From assembly GCF_026210795.1 (NCBI RefSeq), contig NC_089437.1, positions 744,001-808,000 on the forward strand: a DNA stretch of 64,000 nucleotides. Reading direction: 5' to 3'. The notes under the pieces were generated by a model. That model was given only the letters and a program-made list of their open reading frames with translations. It did not search any database and was not told the origin of the DNA. The position numbers and the translations under genes are program-made. How positions within the stretch are numbered: position 1 is the stretch's first letter; each line of letters starts with the position of its first letter. This DNA is from Rhizophagus irregularis. Its lineage: Eukaryota > Glomeromycota > Glomeromycetes > Glomerales > Glomeraceae. Positions 22,294 to 31,884 of the stretch are shown here, piece by piece.

Positions 22294-24084
22294 TCATCCC
22301 CCGCAAAAATTTCAACTCCCGTTGAAATTCCAATGGATTTGGTTACCAGTTTCTGATATTCTTCATGACTTAATTGCCAAACCATGGTTGTTAGTCCTGG
22401 CAATTTGAGTAACTCTAGGAAGCTCAAATATATAATGTATTCAAATGGCTGTAGGTAATGTATCGATAATTGCTGCACATAATGACTTCGCAAAATACCA
22501 GTCATCCTTTTTCCCAGAAATTGGCCCATATAGAACAATTTTGTCAACAATAAGACTTTATTTCCGAAGTGTTTTTATTATTCAATTTCTTCCTTTAACA
22601 CACGAAACTTTTCTTCATGGCCAATGTGATTGCTGAATGGTAGAGGATAAGGTATGATAACTGCTGGTTGGTCTTAATACAAGTATTTTTCATTATATGA
22701 ATATTTATGGATCCGATCATTGGTGATACAGTTTCAAGCATTCTGAACTGGTGGGATTAAAGTAAAAATGAAATTTCCAGAAAAGATAGTAAAAGTTGCA
22801 AATCTATCACAAATCATCTACAACAAGTCTTGTGGTCCATATACTGTAATTAATCCTCAAAATTTTTTGTTTATTGCAACATGCCTTTCTTATGGAGTGG
22901 TAACTTCAATTAGCCCAATCAATAACTGATGGCCATACCATTACATCATGATCTTAAGTGCACTACTTTTTTACGCTATGTGGGAAAAATTGCAATAATT
23001 TCTAGCAATAAAATCTCCAATTTCCCTATACATAAGTTCATATATTACAAATTTATCATGGCATTGCCTCTTATATACTATTTACTTTTAGGGTAAGTCC
23101 TGTGTTGATTGAGGAAGTAAAAGTATCTGATAAAACTACAGGTGTCAATAGATGATTAATGTAAGGTCAAAGACATAATCATTGTTGTTACCAAATGAAA
23201 TAGAAGATTTTATACAAATTTTTGGTATCTTTCTTTTCATCAGAAAAATCATTACAGTCTATCATTATAAAGAAGGTTCGTAATAGTAGTGATATTTTCC
23301 TTTGTCCAATTTCTGTCCAAATTTTCAAGTAAAAATAAAGCATGAGATCGGAAAACTCAGACACACTATACCAATTAACTGTTGGTACTCTCTAAAAATG
23401 AAATTCTAAAGCAATGGCATCATTATGGACGATGCATTCTCAGATTCATCAATAAAACACTTAGAAAAACTATTATCAATTTCGTTGTTATAAAGAAAGA
23501 TATTATTCCAAAGTATAAATAGGTAAATCTTTGCAATTTTGACGTATGATCCGACTTTAAGCCACTTGTAAACCATTATGCTTGATTAAAATTATGATAG
23601 CAGTATACATTATATCTTTAGTATCTAAAGGTAAAATTTCTCACTTATAATTCTCAAGTGTATTAAACAATAAGCTAGATGGGAAATTACATATATTTAA
23701 TAATTCATGAGGAGAACCTCCCTTTTTGAAATATAATATCCTAAGAGAATACATAAGGATAACCACTTTTCTTCAAGATTATTATTAATCCGATTGATAA
23801 AAAAATTTGGGATTTGAAGTGTGTATCATTAGATCATTGTGAAGAGTTAATAAATGTTGATAATGTTAAATTTATGCTCTAAACTATTAAGAAAGCTCTA
23901 TTTCTATCTTAATATCGGCAAATTCATTAAATAATGATTAAATCACGAAAATAAATATCATTAAAAGTCATTAATCATAAAGTTTTAAATAGGAAGTAGG
24001 AAATTTATGGTAGGGTAAAGAGGTTTTAGCGATATTAAGGAGTTTGGGGTGGAGTAAGGAATGTTTCTGGCAGAAGGCACCAAA
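22294..24084 (-). other. Interior of the non-autonomous LTR element
   Basis: 1.8 kb with no supported gene on either strand. It may be a decayed coding region or non-coding cargo. The primer-binding site abuts 24084 and the polypurine tract abuts 22294. Confidence 0.6.
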
Positions 24085-24626
24085 TGTTAGAGCCAGTTCT
24101 TTAGCGTTTACAAACGTAAACAAATGGAAAAGGGTAAGCAGAAGGTATATAGGTAGGCGGGTATAATCAATAAATAAACTATATGTATAAACACTTAATA
24201 AACAATCCAATCAGACGTGTAGTATAGCACTGTACGTCGGCATATACTCCCAACACGAATAAAGGATAACAAATTTATATTTCGTTAAATTCAAACAACA
24301 GTTTATTTAATATAATCATTAGAACCATTTTTATTAAGAATACTCTTCTACTGAACTTCAATTTTTTTTCAACTACAGATCTAATTACAGGTCTATATAT
24401 ATGCAAAAATACCAGACTAAAAATATCTAACATATTGCATATATTAAATATATTAAATAAATTAAACATATTTGATATGTTGCATATATTTGATATGTTG
24501 AACATATTTGATATGTTGCATATATTTGATATGTTACATATATGCAACATATGCAACATTTCGAACATTGATCGTCACCTCGTAATTAGGCCGAATTTTG
24601 GTCACGTGATCGATCGTTTTGCTACA
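24085..24626 (-). repeat. LTR (5' LTR in minus sense)
   Basis: 542 bp, essentially identical to the partner at 21752-22293. Its terminal 93 bases now supply the C-terminal tail of the neighbouring minus-strand gene. Confidence 0.85.
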
Positions 24627-25184
24627 ATAGTATCTTGTGAGAATATCAAATAATTTATCTGCAGAAGCTCTAAGAATCATAGCACTTTTTTTACGGCCTT
24701 CAAAATCAATCCTTAACATCTTAGCCTTCAACCCTATTGCTCCTAAGGCACGAGAAGCAAAGTTCTTAGTCATTGAATTACTTATATGATTTACATAGTT
24801 CTCATAGAATGTATTGAAAGGCTCGTCAATACCATCTGGATATGTATCCCTTAGAAATTGATATAAGGCAATTTCTCCACTATCACAACCTATGGCTATA
24901 AGCTGTTCGAGAAGCCACTTCCTAATATCTTCATATGGCTCTCCATCCATAATTTTCATATCTAGTCTTTGTGTAAACAATTGTGTAAAGTCCACATTAC
25001 TTGCCCGACGAATGATCTGAACTAACTTATCCCTAGCAAGTCCCAAGGCTTGTAGAGGGTCATTCTCATCACTAATCTTCTTTATAATCTGTCTGTATAA
25101 TACACTGGATAATCCTCTATGTGCTGTTTTTGGAGTGATTACTCCACAGTTTTGGCACTGGTTTATTACGATTGATGTTGACAT
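24534..25184 (-). CDS. Unknown protein with RPB10-like N-terminus
   Basis: A 216-codon frame. The native part ends ...FDILTRYY, where a TAA would follow without the LTR insertion; the last 31 or so residues are encoded by the LTR. Residues 8-60 recall the RNA polymerase subunit RPB10: a Cys pair CQNCGVI near the start and the stretch DPLQALGLARDKLVQIIRRA in the place of the RPB10 block with LGL and R. The second Cys pair of RPB10 is missing, so this is a weak resemblance. The middle is helical (YEDIRKWLLEQLIAIGCDSG, then EIALYQFLRDTYPDGIDEPF). The native 3' end overlaps the converging ATPase by 17 nt. The function is unknown. Confidence 0.5.
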   Translation of the reverse strand: MSTSIVINQCQNCGVITPKTAHRGLSSVLYRQIIKKISDENDPLQALGLARDKLVQIIRRASNVDFTQLFTQRLDMKIMDGEPYEDIRKWLLEQLIAIGCDSGEIALYQFLRDTYPDGIDEPFNTFYENYVNHISNSMTKNFASRALGAIGLKAKMLRIDFEGRKKSAMILRASADKLFDILTRYYCSKTIDHVTKIRPNYEVTINVRNVAYVAYM

Positions 25185-25229
25185 GGCTATCTTTCTTTAT
25201 GTAAAAAAGAATTATTCAAAATTAAGTAA

Positions 25230-25811
25230 CTATTCGGAGCAGTCCTTGCACAACTTGTCCGTTAAGTCACTTGGGCTTACAGGCATGAGACATTCCCTAC
25301 ACAACTCAATATTAAGCTCTGCAAGTCTCGGAGTATGGTACTCCAAAGTTCGTGGATGACCGGAAGGACCAGAGGAAGGTGTCCCGTTAGTCGTATCTTG
25401 CTGTAAGATAAAATCATCATATTCATCTTGGTCAGCCTGAATAGCAGTCCTGATTTGTTGTATATCATTGAAAGTTAACCGCTGCCCATCAAGATTTTCC
25501 TCATTATAGCGTGTTTCATTGATGATTTCCTCTATAAGCGCCTCTTCTTCATAATGGACAAGGTAGTAATCCTCAACTACCTCATAGTCACTCTCAATCA
25601 GTCTATGATATGTTCTAGTACCACGTCGAACATAACGTCCTGTATCTGTATTTAAATATACAGGTTGCTCTTCAGGTGGAGGTGCAGTTTGTCTACGGAC
25701 AAGCCTTCCATTAATATAATCATGGGATTCCATAACTATTCGATTAAAGGTATCTCCACTGATAATAATTGGACGTCCAGTTATAGGGTTAGCTATATAA
25801 GGGTAAGACAT
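25230..25811 (-). CDS. 2-cysteine-adaptor-like protein with C-terminal zinc ribbon
   Basis: A 193-residue protein starts with two related modules, NPITGRPIIISGDTFNRIV (residues 8-26) and NTDTGRYVRRGTRTYHRLI (about 54-72). The NPxTGRxIxxxGxTxxxL form resembles the short 2-cysteine adaptor domain found in NCLDV and baculovirus proteins, though flanking cysteines are not clear here. A Glu/Asp/Tyr-rich middle follows, with a helix around LTFNDIQQIRTAIQADQDEY. The end is a Cys-pair ribbon (LCRECLMPVSPSDLTDKLCKDC). This suggests a virus-type structural or adaptor protein; the role is unproven. It is intact, 45 bp upstream of the RPB10-like gene on the same strand. Confidence 0.5.
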   Translation of the reverse strand: MSYPYIANPITGRPIIISGDTFNRIVMESHDYINGRLVRRQTAPPPEEQPVYLNTDTGRYVRRGTRTYHRLIESDYEVVEDYYLVHYEEEALIEEIINETRYNEENLDGQRLTFNDIQQIRTAIQADQDEYDDFILQQDTTNGTPSSGPSGHPRTLEYHTPRLAELNIELCRECLMPVSPSDLTDKLCKDCSE

Positions 25812-25865
25812 GTCTTTTTTCTGTACGTGTCTACATACCTAATAGTTTTCTTCAATTTACAATAA

Positions 25866-26025
25866 CCAAGTGACACGGTCATCAGTCCTTATCAAAAAAT
25901 ACAAGAATACCTGATGATAAGGTTACATGGTCATCAATCCTTGTCGAAAAAATGCAAGGATACCTGATGATAAGGTTACATGGTCATCAGTCCTTGTCAA
26001 GAAATATGAGGATACCCGATAAATA
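25866..26025. repeat. Three tandem copies of a ~57-bp repeat
   Basis: The unit reads about gatgataaggttacatggtc, then atcagtccttgtc, aaaaaatacaaggatacc. Three imperfect copies sit in the gap between two minus-strand genes. Each unit contains an inverted pair aggatac/gtcctt-like. It may be regulatory or a replication-related iteron; there is no further evidence. Confidence 0.6.
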
Positions 26026-26027
26026 AG

Positions 26028-26204
26028 CTACTCCTGTTGAGTCCATTCATTCCACTCCCAGTTCAGTCCCCAAGGGTCGCCTCCCCATCTTTGTTCACTT
26101 AATGCATGCTCTATGGTTTCCCTCTCTTGGGGGTCCACGACATTCCATTCCTAAGCATTTTCTCCATAATATAAAGCTAATCCTTGGTGAGGCGGTCTAT
26201 CCAT
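26028..26204 (-). pseudogene. Small Trp-rich ORF with one stop
   Basis: A frame from ATG 26204 to TAG 26028 (58 codons) overlaps the end of the F-box gene in another frame. It reads MDRPPHQGLALYYGENA, then a TAG (26153-26151, one C-to-T step from CAG), then EWNVVDPQERETIEHALSEQ and a Trp-rich tail (WGGDPWGLNWEWNEW). It could instead be the frameshifted C-terminus of the F-box protein. The acidic, Trp-rich tail argues for real coding sequence. No family was recognised. Confidence 0.35.
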
Positions 26205-26443
26205 CTTTTATAGAAGTCGTTTACATCTTCAAATGATATCCAGTCAATATTCCCTTTTTCAAACGGCTTTCCAAGAGCTTGGACATGCCCAATTGTAGTA
26301 GCGTAATTTTTCCATCTCTTATATGCTTCTTGACGAACCTCCTGCCACCACACACTATCTACTTTACTCGCTGCAATAAGGTCAGTATCTGGGATCTTTG
26401 CAACAATGCGTTCGACTATTTCTACTGGTAATCGGTCCAACAT
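26177..26443 (-). CDS. Small F-box protein encoded by the element
   Basis: The 88-residue frame is an F-box almost from the first residue (LDRLPVEIVERIVAKIPDTD, then LIAASKVDSVWWQEVRQEAY and KRWKNYATTIG). F-box domains bind Skp1 of SCF ubiquitin ligases. The protein has only a short tail, so the substrate-binding part is either very small or supplied by the overlapping frame downstream (26028-26204). It lies in a same-strand gene row of the Polinton-like element. A host-derived F-box carried by a mobile element could redirect ubiquitination; this is an inference. Confidence 0.7.
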   Translation of the reverse strand: MLDRLPVEIVERIVAKIPDTDLIAASKVDSVWWQEVRQEAYKRWKNYATTIGHVQALGKPFEKGNIDWISFEDVNDFYKRWIDRLTKD

Positions 26444-26536
26444 GATGTTATGTTACTTATACTATAGCCATCTTCAATTACTGTATACCTATTACAAATG
26501 GATAAAAAATATAAACTAAATTCGTACAGGAGCCGC

Positions 26537-27007
26537 TTATGCAAGAAGTTCTGCTAAGGTTTTCTCAGCCTCATTCATAGTGACAGCTCGCTTTGGGGGA
26601 CCTGTTAATGAGTCCTTAGTTACATTATAATACAACTCGAAGAGGGCCTCAAGTTTGTCTAAAAGAGCTTGTTTATTCTTGTATGATTCACGAATCTTTG
26701 CTATCTTAGCAGTATATGCTGCATTATCTGGGAAGAGTTTTCTGGCCACGAACTTCACATATGATACAGGAGACTTTGCTGTCTGGATTCTCTTGATATA
26801 CTTCACATGATCCTGGACAAGGTAGCTGGTTTTGCTAAACCCAGATACTAATGCGACTACTATAGTGTCTTTCAATGCACGGATAATCTTGAGGACAGTT
26901 TCATCAGAGACAATGGTAAACTGATTGTGTGATGCATCATAAATAACTTTATCACTAATGCTATCAGTGCTGTTAATAATGCTTGCTAATTCGGTATATG
27001 TTGACAT
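26537..27007 (-). CDS. Unknown helical protein of the Polinton-like element
   Basis: A 156-residue intact frame. It is Lys/Ala/Ser-rich and mostly helical by sequence, with YVKFVARKLFPDNAAYTAKI and KNKQALLDKLEALFELYYN in the second half and a short Thr/Pro linker (LTGPPKRAVTM) near the end. There is no transmembrane segment or metal motif. It sits between the F-box gene and PolB on the same strand. No family was recognised. Its position among replication and virus-type genes suggests an accessory element protein. Confidence 0.55.
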   Translation of the reverse strand: MSTYTELASIINSTDSISDKVIYDASHNQFTIVSDETVLKIIRALKDTIVVALVSGFSKTSYLVQDHVKYIKRIQTAKSPVSYVKFVARKLFPDNAAYTAKIAKIRESYKNKQALLDKLEALFELYYNVTKDSLTGPPKRAVTMNEAEKTLAELLA

Positions 27008-27120
27008 GATTCCTTATACTTTTTTGTACTTTGTAATAAATAGGAATCTTCAAATTGACTTTACATTCAAGCAAGAAAAAATATATATACCTACTGTAAA
27101 TCCAACCGCATTTTTGGCAA

Positions 27121-29001
27121 TCATGTCCAGATAACCTTGTTTGCATTTTTCACATGGCAGTATCCTGCGGTTTCAAACTTGAGAGCTTTCAATGCTTTGG
27201 ATGTATTTTCTGGACAAGTGATAAGTGTAGGACTACTCGGCTGTTCCTCTAGAATAAATCCATCTGTATGGATGCGTCGTACTTTATCCTTATATGGTTC
27301 TAATAACTCTGAAGTCGTCTTCCGTCCATGTGCTAATAAGAATGGAGCGATCCTAGGATACTCACCCTTGAAGGGACTACCTGGGTTTGTGAACTGGAAT
27401 CGCCACTGGTCAGATCCTACTGGTACGATGGAGTCAAGTGTGTGGCCTTCTGGAAACTTGAATGGATCTGTTTGATCTGTGGTGAGTGTCTTGTAATTGC
27501 GTTTCCTCTGGCAGAGTGCTCCCCATAGTGTATTGAGAACTCTCTTTGCAACACGACCAGCCACGCCACCCTGGTTCTTTATATTGAAGAGAAAGTGGAC
27601 ATACTCACCAAATATTACAGTCCCAGGAATTCTTGCTTCTCTGTCATATATCAAGGCATTTGGCTTTCCATCCTGGATTAACTGTATATCGAGACCAAGT
27701 TTCTTTGCTCGTTGTAAGTCAATGAATGTATAGACTCTCCTCTTATTCTATCAGAAGAGAATATCATTACCACTTACCTTGCCCTTGGGCGCTCCCTGGG
27801 AGCTAGCACGAAATAATCCATACAAGGCATAACCTTTATGGTCTACAAAGTCTTTGAGTATTTGAAACTTACCTTGTCGGATTGGAAAGTTTGCATTTGA
27901 TTGCTGAATACTTGGATACAAACTTGTCACGTCGTATTGCCTTCCATAGCCCTTCCATTCATTGTCTGCCCAGATAAGACCTCCCATCATTGCATCACTT
28001 ATCCACTCTGCTTCGACTGGGTCAAAAGGATCATTGGCTGGAACCCCTACACTAAACCGTTCAAAAAGCCAGAGTGCAGTTCTCTTTTACGACCAGTTGT
28101 GGTAAGATAAGTCGATTCCTAGACCGAACTTCTTTGTAGCCTGTAGGAAGGAATCCCGCTCTTCATGGATCCTCTGGTATGTTTCCTCAAGTGTTTCATA
28201 TATTCCAGTTTTACAATTCTTCTCGATAGGGATGAAGGAGTAACTATCAGAGTTCTTACCTTTCTGAAACTGTCCAACTGTAAAAGACTTAACTGTCTTA
28301 CCATTGTATATTGTTACTACATTATTAACCCCATCTTCACAATAAACAAAGGGAGACTTTTGTTTTCTATCTAATTTGCTAGGGTGGAATCTTCCGGGAT
28401 TCAGTGCAAGAGAGTAGTGGCCTTCAGACAGGATAAGTGTTGCACATCTATCAGATTTGCTCTTAGAAATTCGAGTGGAATCCCCTACAATATTAAGTGC
28501 AAGGCTTCCTGCAAGTTGTTCAACCTTATCCATATATGAGACTGGAACTGGAGCATCACGATTGAGACCTAATGCCTTTTTGATATACTCGGGCTTTTCG
28601 ATTGACTTTGGCATTTTAGAGAATGTGCCGTAGATATATTTCAGGCATTCATACAGGCAATCATTTAGCTCCCCATTGCACCCCCCTGCAACTGGTGGAG
28701 CATCTCTCACATAAATTATGAATCGTTCAAAATAATCAGGGTCTGCGTCATCCGGTAGTTGTGCTTCGTCGTAGTGGTCCAAGAGTGAGAAGAGGCTGGC
28801 TGGTTGGTTTCCTGATGTCCATCCACCGGGTTTCCAGTTTTCATAGGGGAGCAGAATCTGAAATTTATGTGTCGGATACCGGGATTGGAGTCGCTGTCCA
28901 AGTCTTGCTATTGCTCCTCTGGAAAATCTTGCGCCTGAATACTGTAATTCTTTGATATCCAGTCTTGTAGGTAAAGCACGGACAATCTCTGAATAAACCA
29001 T
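27121..29001 (-). pseudogene. Family B DNA polymerase (protein-primed type), three stops
   Basis: One frame of 626 codons. Residues about 100-200 hold a possible OTU-like cysteine-protease module (GGCNGELNDCLYECLKYI with C115; LSEGHYSLAL with H195). The polymerase core follows: motif A RQYDVTSLYPSIQ, motif B GRVAKRVLNTLWGAL and motif C RRIHTDGFIL, where the usual first Asp is His. No exonuclease motifs (DxE) were found before motif A. Polintons replicate with a protein-primed PolB, which this matches in motif style. Stops TAA at 28089-28087, TGA at 27753-27751 and TAG at 27750-27748 break the frame; each is one C-to-T step from CAA, CGA and CAG. The frame is otherwise continuous, so the gene was inactivated recently. 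Confidence 0.8.
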
Positions 29002-29084
29002 TTGATGTATTTATGAATTGTGTTCAGTTGTAATATAGGTTTTTTATACAAAAAATATAAGATAACTAAGAAGTGCTTATCTTA

Positions 29085-31652
29085 TTAAAAGGAGTCAATC
29101 TTGCTGCATACACGATCAAGATCCTCTTCATCCCAGTCGTCGACAATTCCATTGGCGGCTTCCCATTCACGTTCCATATCAGTTTTTGGACGTTCCTCTG
29201 GAATTTCTCGTGCTTTACCCTTATTCATCTTCATAGTTTCATAACCAGAGGTGGTAGGGATAATCTCGGCATCACGATCCTCCTTGTATACTCTTATTAG
29301 ATCTGCGAGTTCTTTATGGCTAGGTATTTTAGGTAAGTTCCCATTATATTCGATCCAGTCCTTGAAGCGGTCTACTACCTCCCTAAGGTAATACTGGTAC
29401 TCGTCCTTAATACGTGTTGTGGGACATTCCTCTACTTCAAACGCGAGTATTTCCCAGTCATAGTCGTCTGACACGTCTTGGTACTTAGCCCATAAATCCT
29501 TACCTGTATTGTTGAGATCATTGAAGACCTGGTCCTTTGAATTCTTGACCCATGGCTTACGATCCCATCGGTGCCTTTCATGCCAAGCCCAGTGTGCTCG
29601 AGTACCTTCCTTTGGTTCAGGGTCCCAGTCAACTTCTAGTTCTGTGTCGGGTTCTGGGATAGGTTGCTCTTTGATAGTCAGTTCTACTACGGGTTCTGTA
29701 GAAGATTTGGAATCTGTGAGAGATTCAGATTTTGCAGAAGATTCTGCAGGAGACTCGGATTGTTGCTCAGGAACTTTGTCTGCAGTTGTAGGATCTGAGT
29801 CAGATAGCAAGTCATCTAAAATGTCATAGTCATCATCAGCTTCAAATGCAGGTTCCTCAGCAGGCGGCTCATTTTCTTGATCAGGTTCCTCATCAGATAG
29901 ATAACAGTCTGAGAAACTGTCTATAATTTCATCAGTATCTGACTCTATGGGAGCTGGAGATTCCTCAGGAATAGGATCCTCTTTGATGACAGGTGCAGGT
30001 TTTACCTTCAAGCAATCAGGTTTAGGTGGTACTGGTGGAGGAGCCTTTTTGGCAACTAGTTGCTCTTCAGTAGGTTTTTCTTCAACAGGTTTCTCAACAA
30101 CTAACTCCACTTTCTCTTGATCTACTTGCGATTTACTAGCTGGATTATATATATTTGCCAAGAACTTCACCAAGGCATTTGGATCAGATGTGGGCTTCTC
30201 AGGAGTATCTATATCAATTCCTTCTATATCGATTTCATCTGTTTCATGTATCCATTTTTTGCTGAGGTATTTCTTGTAAAGATCCTCCCTGGATATGCTA
30301 TATACTCGGGTTAACTTTTTATTTATATAAGTCCGATTACTATTTATACTCAACTCATTTGATAGGATTCTAGAAGCGTTTATCTTTGATAATGGTGAGA
30401 TGCAATGAGTTTCACAGTATGAAGTATATACCCTATAAAATTCTTGAACAGGTAGGTCAGTTATATGATTTTTTACTATGAGGTAAGTGTCCTTTATGAA
30501 TTGAAATAGGGGTGGAAGAGTCGATATGATGTGATCCTGCTTAGATGTTGTCATAGGTGGTGGATTCCCATTGAAGTCTGGGTAAGCGTCTGCAATGGCT
30601 CTCAAGTAAGCATAGAATGCCTTACTGGCGCCTGGGTATTTCATAGCGTCACTGAGTTTCTTAAAGTAGTTGAGGTCTCCCTTGCGGGATGGTGACACAT
30701 CCAAGAACACTGTGCGCCTATCGTCATTCTCCACTCTGAGAGCATTTTCATTAGTGAGTACAATGGTGGATATAAAGTTTTTGTAATGTGTTGGCATTTT
30801 GTATTTTTCATGGATTTCCATTATATCGCCTGTTACCTTATCCTTCAACGATCGATACAGATTATTCCACTGGCTTTTTTCTGTAGGCATTTCCTCGAGG
30901 AGGAGAAGAACCTTACCCTGTAATTGCCCATTGAAACTTCCAAGAATCGTTTGAGGATCGCTGGTCTTATAAACAAGTTGAGTACCTAAAACACTACGTT
31001 GAATGAAATCTGTTATAATACTCTTACCCCAACCCTGTCCAGATTTCAGGTAGAGAATCGAATACATTTTCCTTCCAGCTGCCACACCGGCCAACCACTT
31101 TATGATATACTCAGTAAGATTCCAATCGCCTGAACACCAGATATCCTGAATGTGGGAGAAGATAAATTTAACCGCGAGGTGGGTTGTAGATTCAAAAGTG
31201 GATATTGGACGCAGGATATGGAGGAATCCTGGAAAGATATTGAGATAAAGTTGGCCACCTAGTTTAAAGATACGGGATTTTTGAGGGTCACAAGTAGCTA
31301 CACATACAGTACTATATTCAATCATAAACCATTTGTTGATATTAAATTCAACCTTTTGTGAAGGACCCTGTTCAGATTGTGTGTAAAAGACTTTGGTAAT
31401 TGGACGGATAAGTTTATTAATATTTTTATCAGGGATGTGCTCGAGGTTTTTGATTTCTGATCGCCACATGAAGACTCCATGTGGGTTGGAGCAGGGGATA
31501 AAGTAACTGCAAAGATAACTTTTAGCTTGATTGAGATCCCTCATATTCTTTGCAGCGTTAATGAGCCGTTTAAGCTCATCAATACTAAAAGCCTTCTTCT
31601 GTTCACCGAACTTGGGGATAACTTGAGCTTGAGTGCTAGTTTAGGCAGTCAT
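29085..31652 (-). CDS. SF3 / D5-like replicative helicase
   Basis: The full frame is 855 codons from ATG 31652, but codon 4 is TAA (31643-31641, one C-to-T step from CAA). Translation could restart at Met 31544, giving 819 residues. The core is an SF3 helicase: Walker A KSGQGWGKSI (residues 205-212 of the full frame), Walker B KVLLLLEEMP, motif C STIVLTNENAL, and DDRRTVFLDVSP with an arginine-finger position. These enzymes unwind DNA at viral origins. Residues about 470-680 form a long acidic, Pro/Glu/Ser-rich linker. The end is a Trp-rich domain (RAHWAWHERHRWDRKPW). No primase motif was recognised in the N-terminal part. SF3 helicases are typical of virophages and Polinton-like viruses and less so of classical Polintons. 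Confidence 0.8.
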
Positions 31653-31884
31653 TTTTTGTTCTATCAAATCGAGTACTAATTTATAGTTACCTAATCTTCA
31701 ATTGCCGAATATTTTTCCAAAGATCTGCACTCCTACCAATTTACCTCCTGTAGTCCTATGGTCCTGCGATTCTGCGGTCTTCCGGTTATATCTGGTTATC
31801 TTCTAGGGGTAAAAAAAAACTATAAACCACGAACCTTTACGACTGCTCTAAATCTTCCCTTCCCCTTTTTCAAACTACATATAT
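31653..31884. other. Gap between helicase and second F-box gene
   Basis: 232 bp with no supported gene. It holds the helicase 5' flank and a run of CT-rich 'tcctgcgattctgcggtctt' type sequence. Confidence 0.4.

Larger units (their letters stand above)
21752..24626 (-). mobile_element. Non-autonomous LTR retrotransposon
   Basis: Two 542-bp direct repeats (21752-22293 and 24085-24626) begin TGTTAGAGCC and end GCTACA as written. I see one difference between them, a C/T at a CpG near the end. They are flanked by ATAG (21748-21751 and 24627-24630). Sense is the minus strand: next to the right LTR is tttggtgccttctgcc (primer-binding-site type), and next to the left LTR is a purine tract gcgggggatga on the minus strand. 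The 1.8-kb interior has no long frame, so it needs proteins in trans. The LTRs contain arrays of catatttgatatgttg. It is a very recent insertion into the shared 3' end of two Polinton genes. Confidence 0.9.

Noticed and set aside
22100-22350. Ile/Asn/Cys/Met-rich small proteins at 21942-22356 and 24275-24653
   Set aside because: They arise from the short catatttgatatgttg repeats in the LTRs, on both strands.
16445-31652. Alternative genetic code (TAA/TAG as Gln, TGA as Arg) in the Polinton-like element
   Set aside because: Intact genes of the same element end with TAA, TAG and TGA in the normal places, and single C-to-T changes explain all internal stops.
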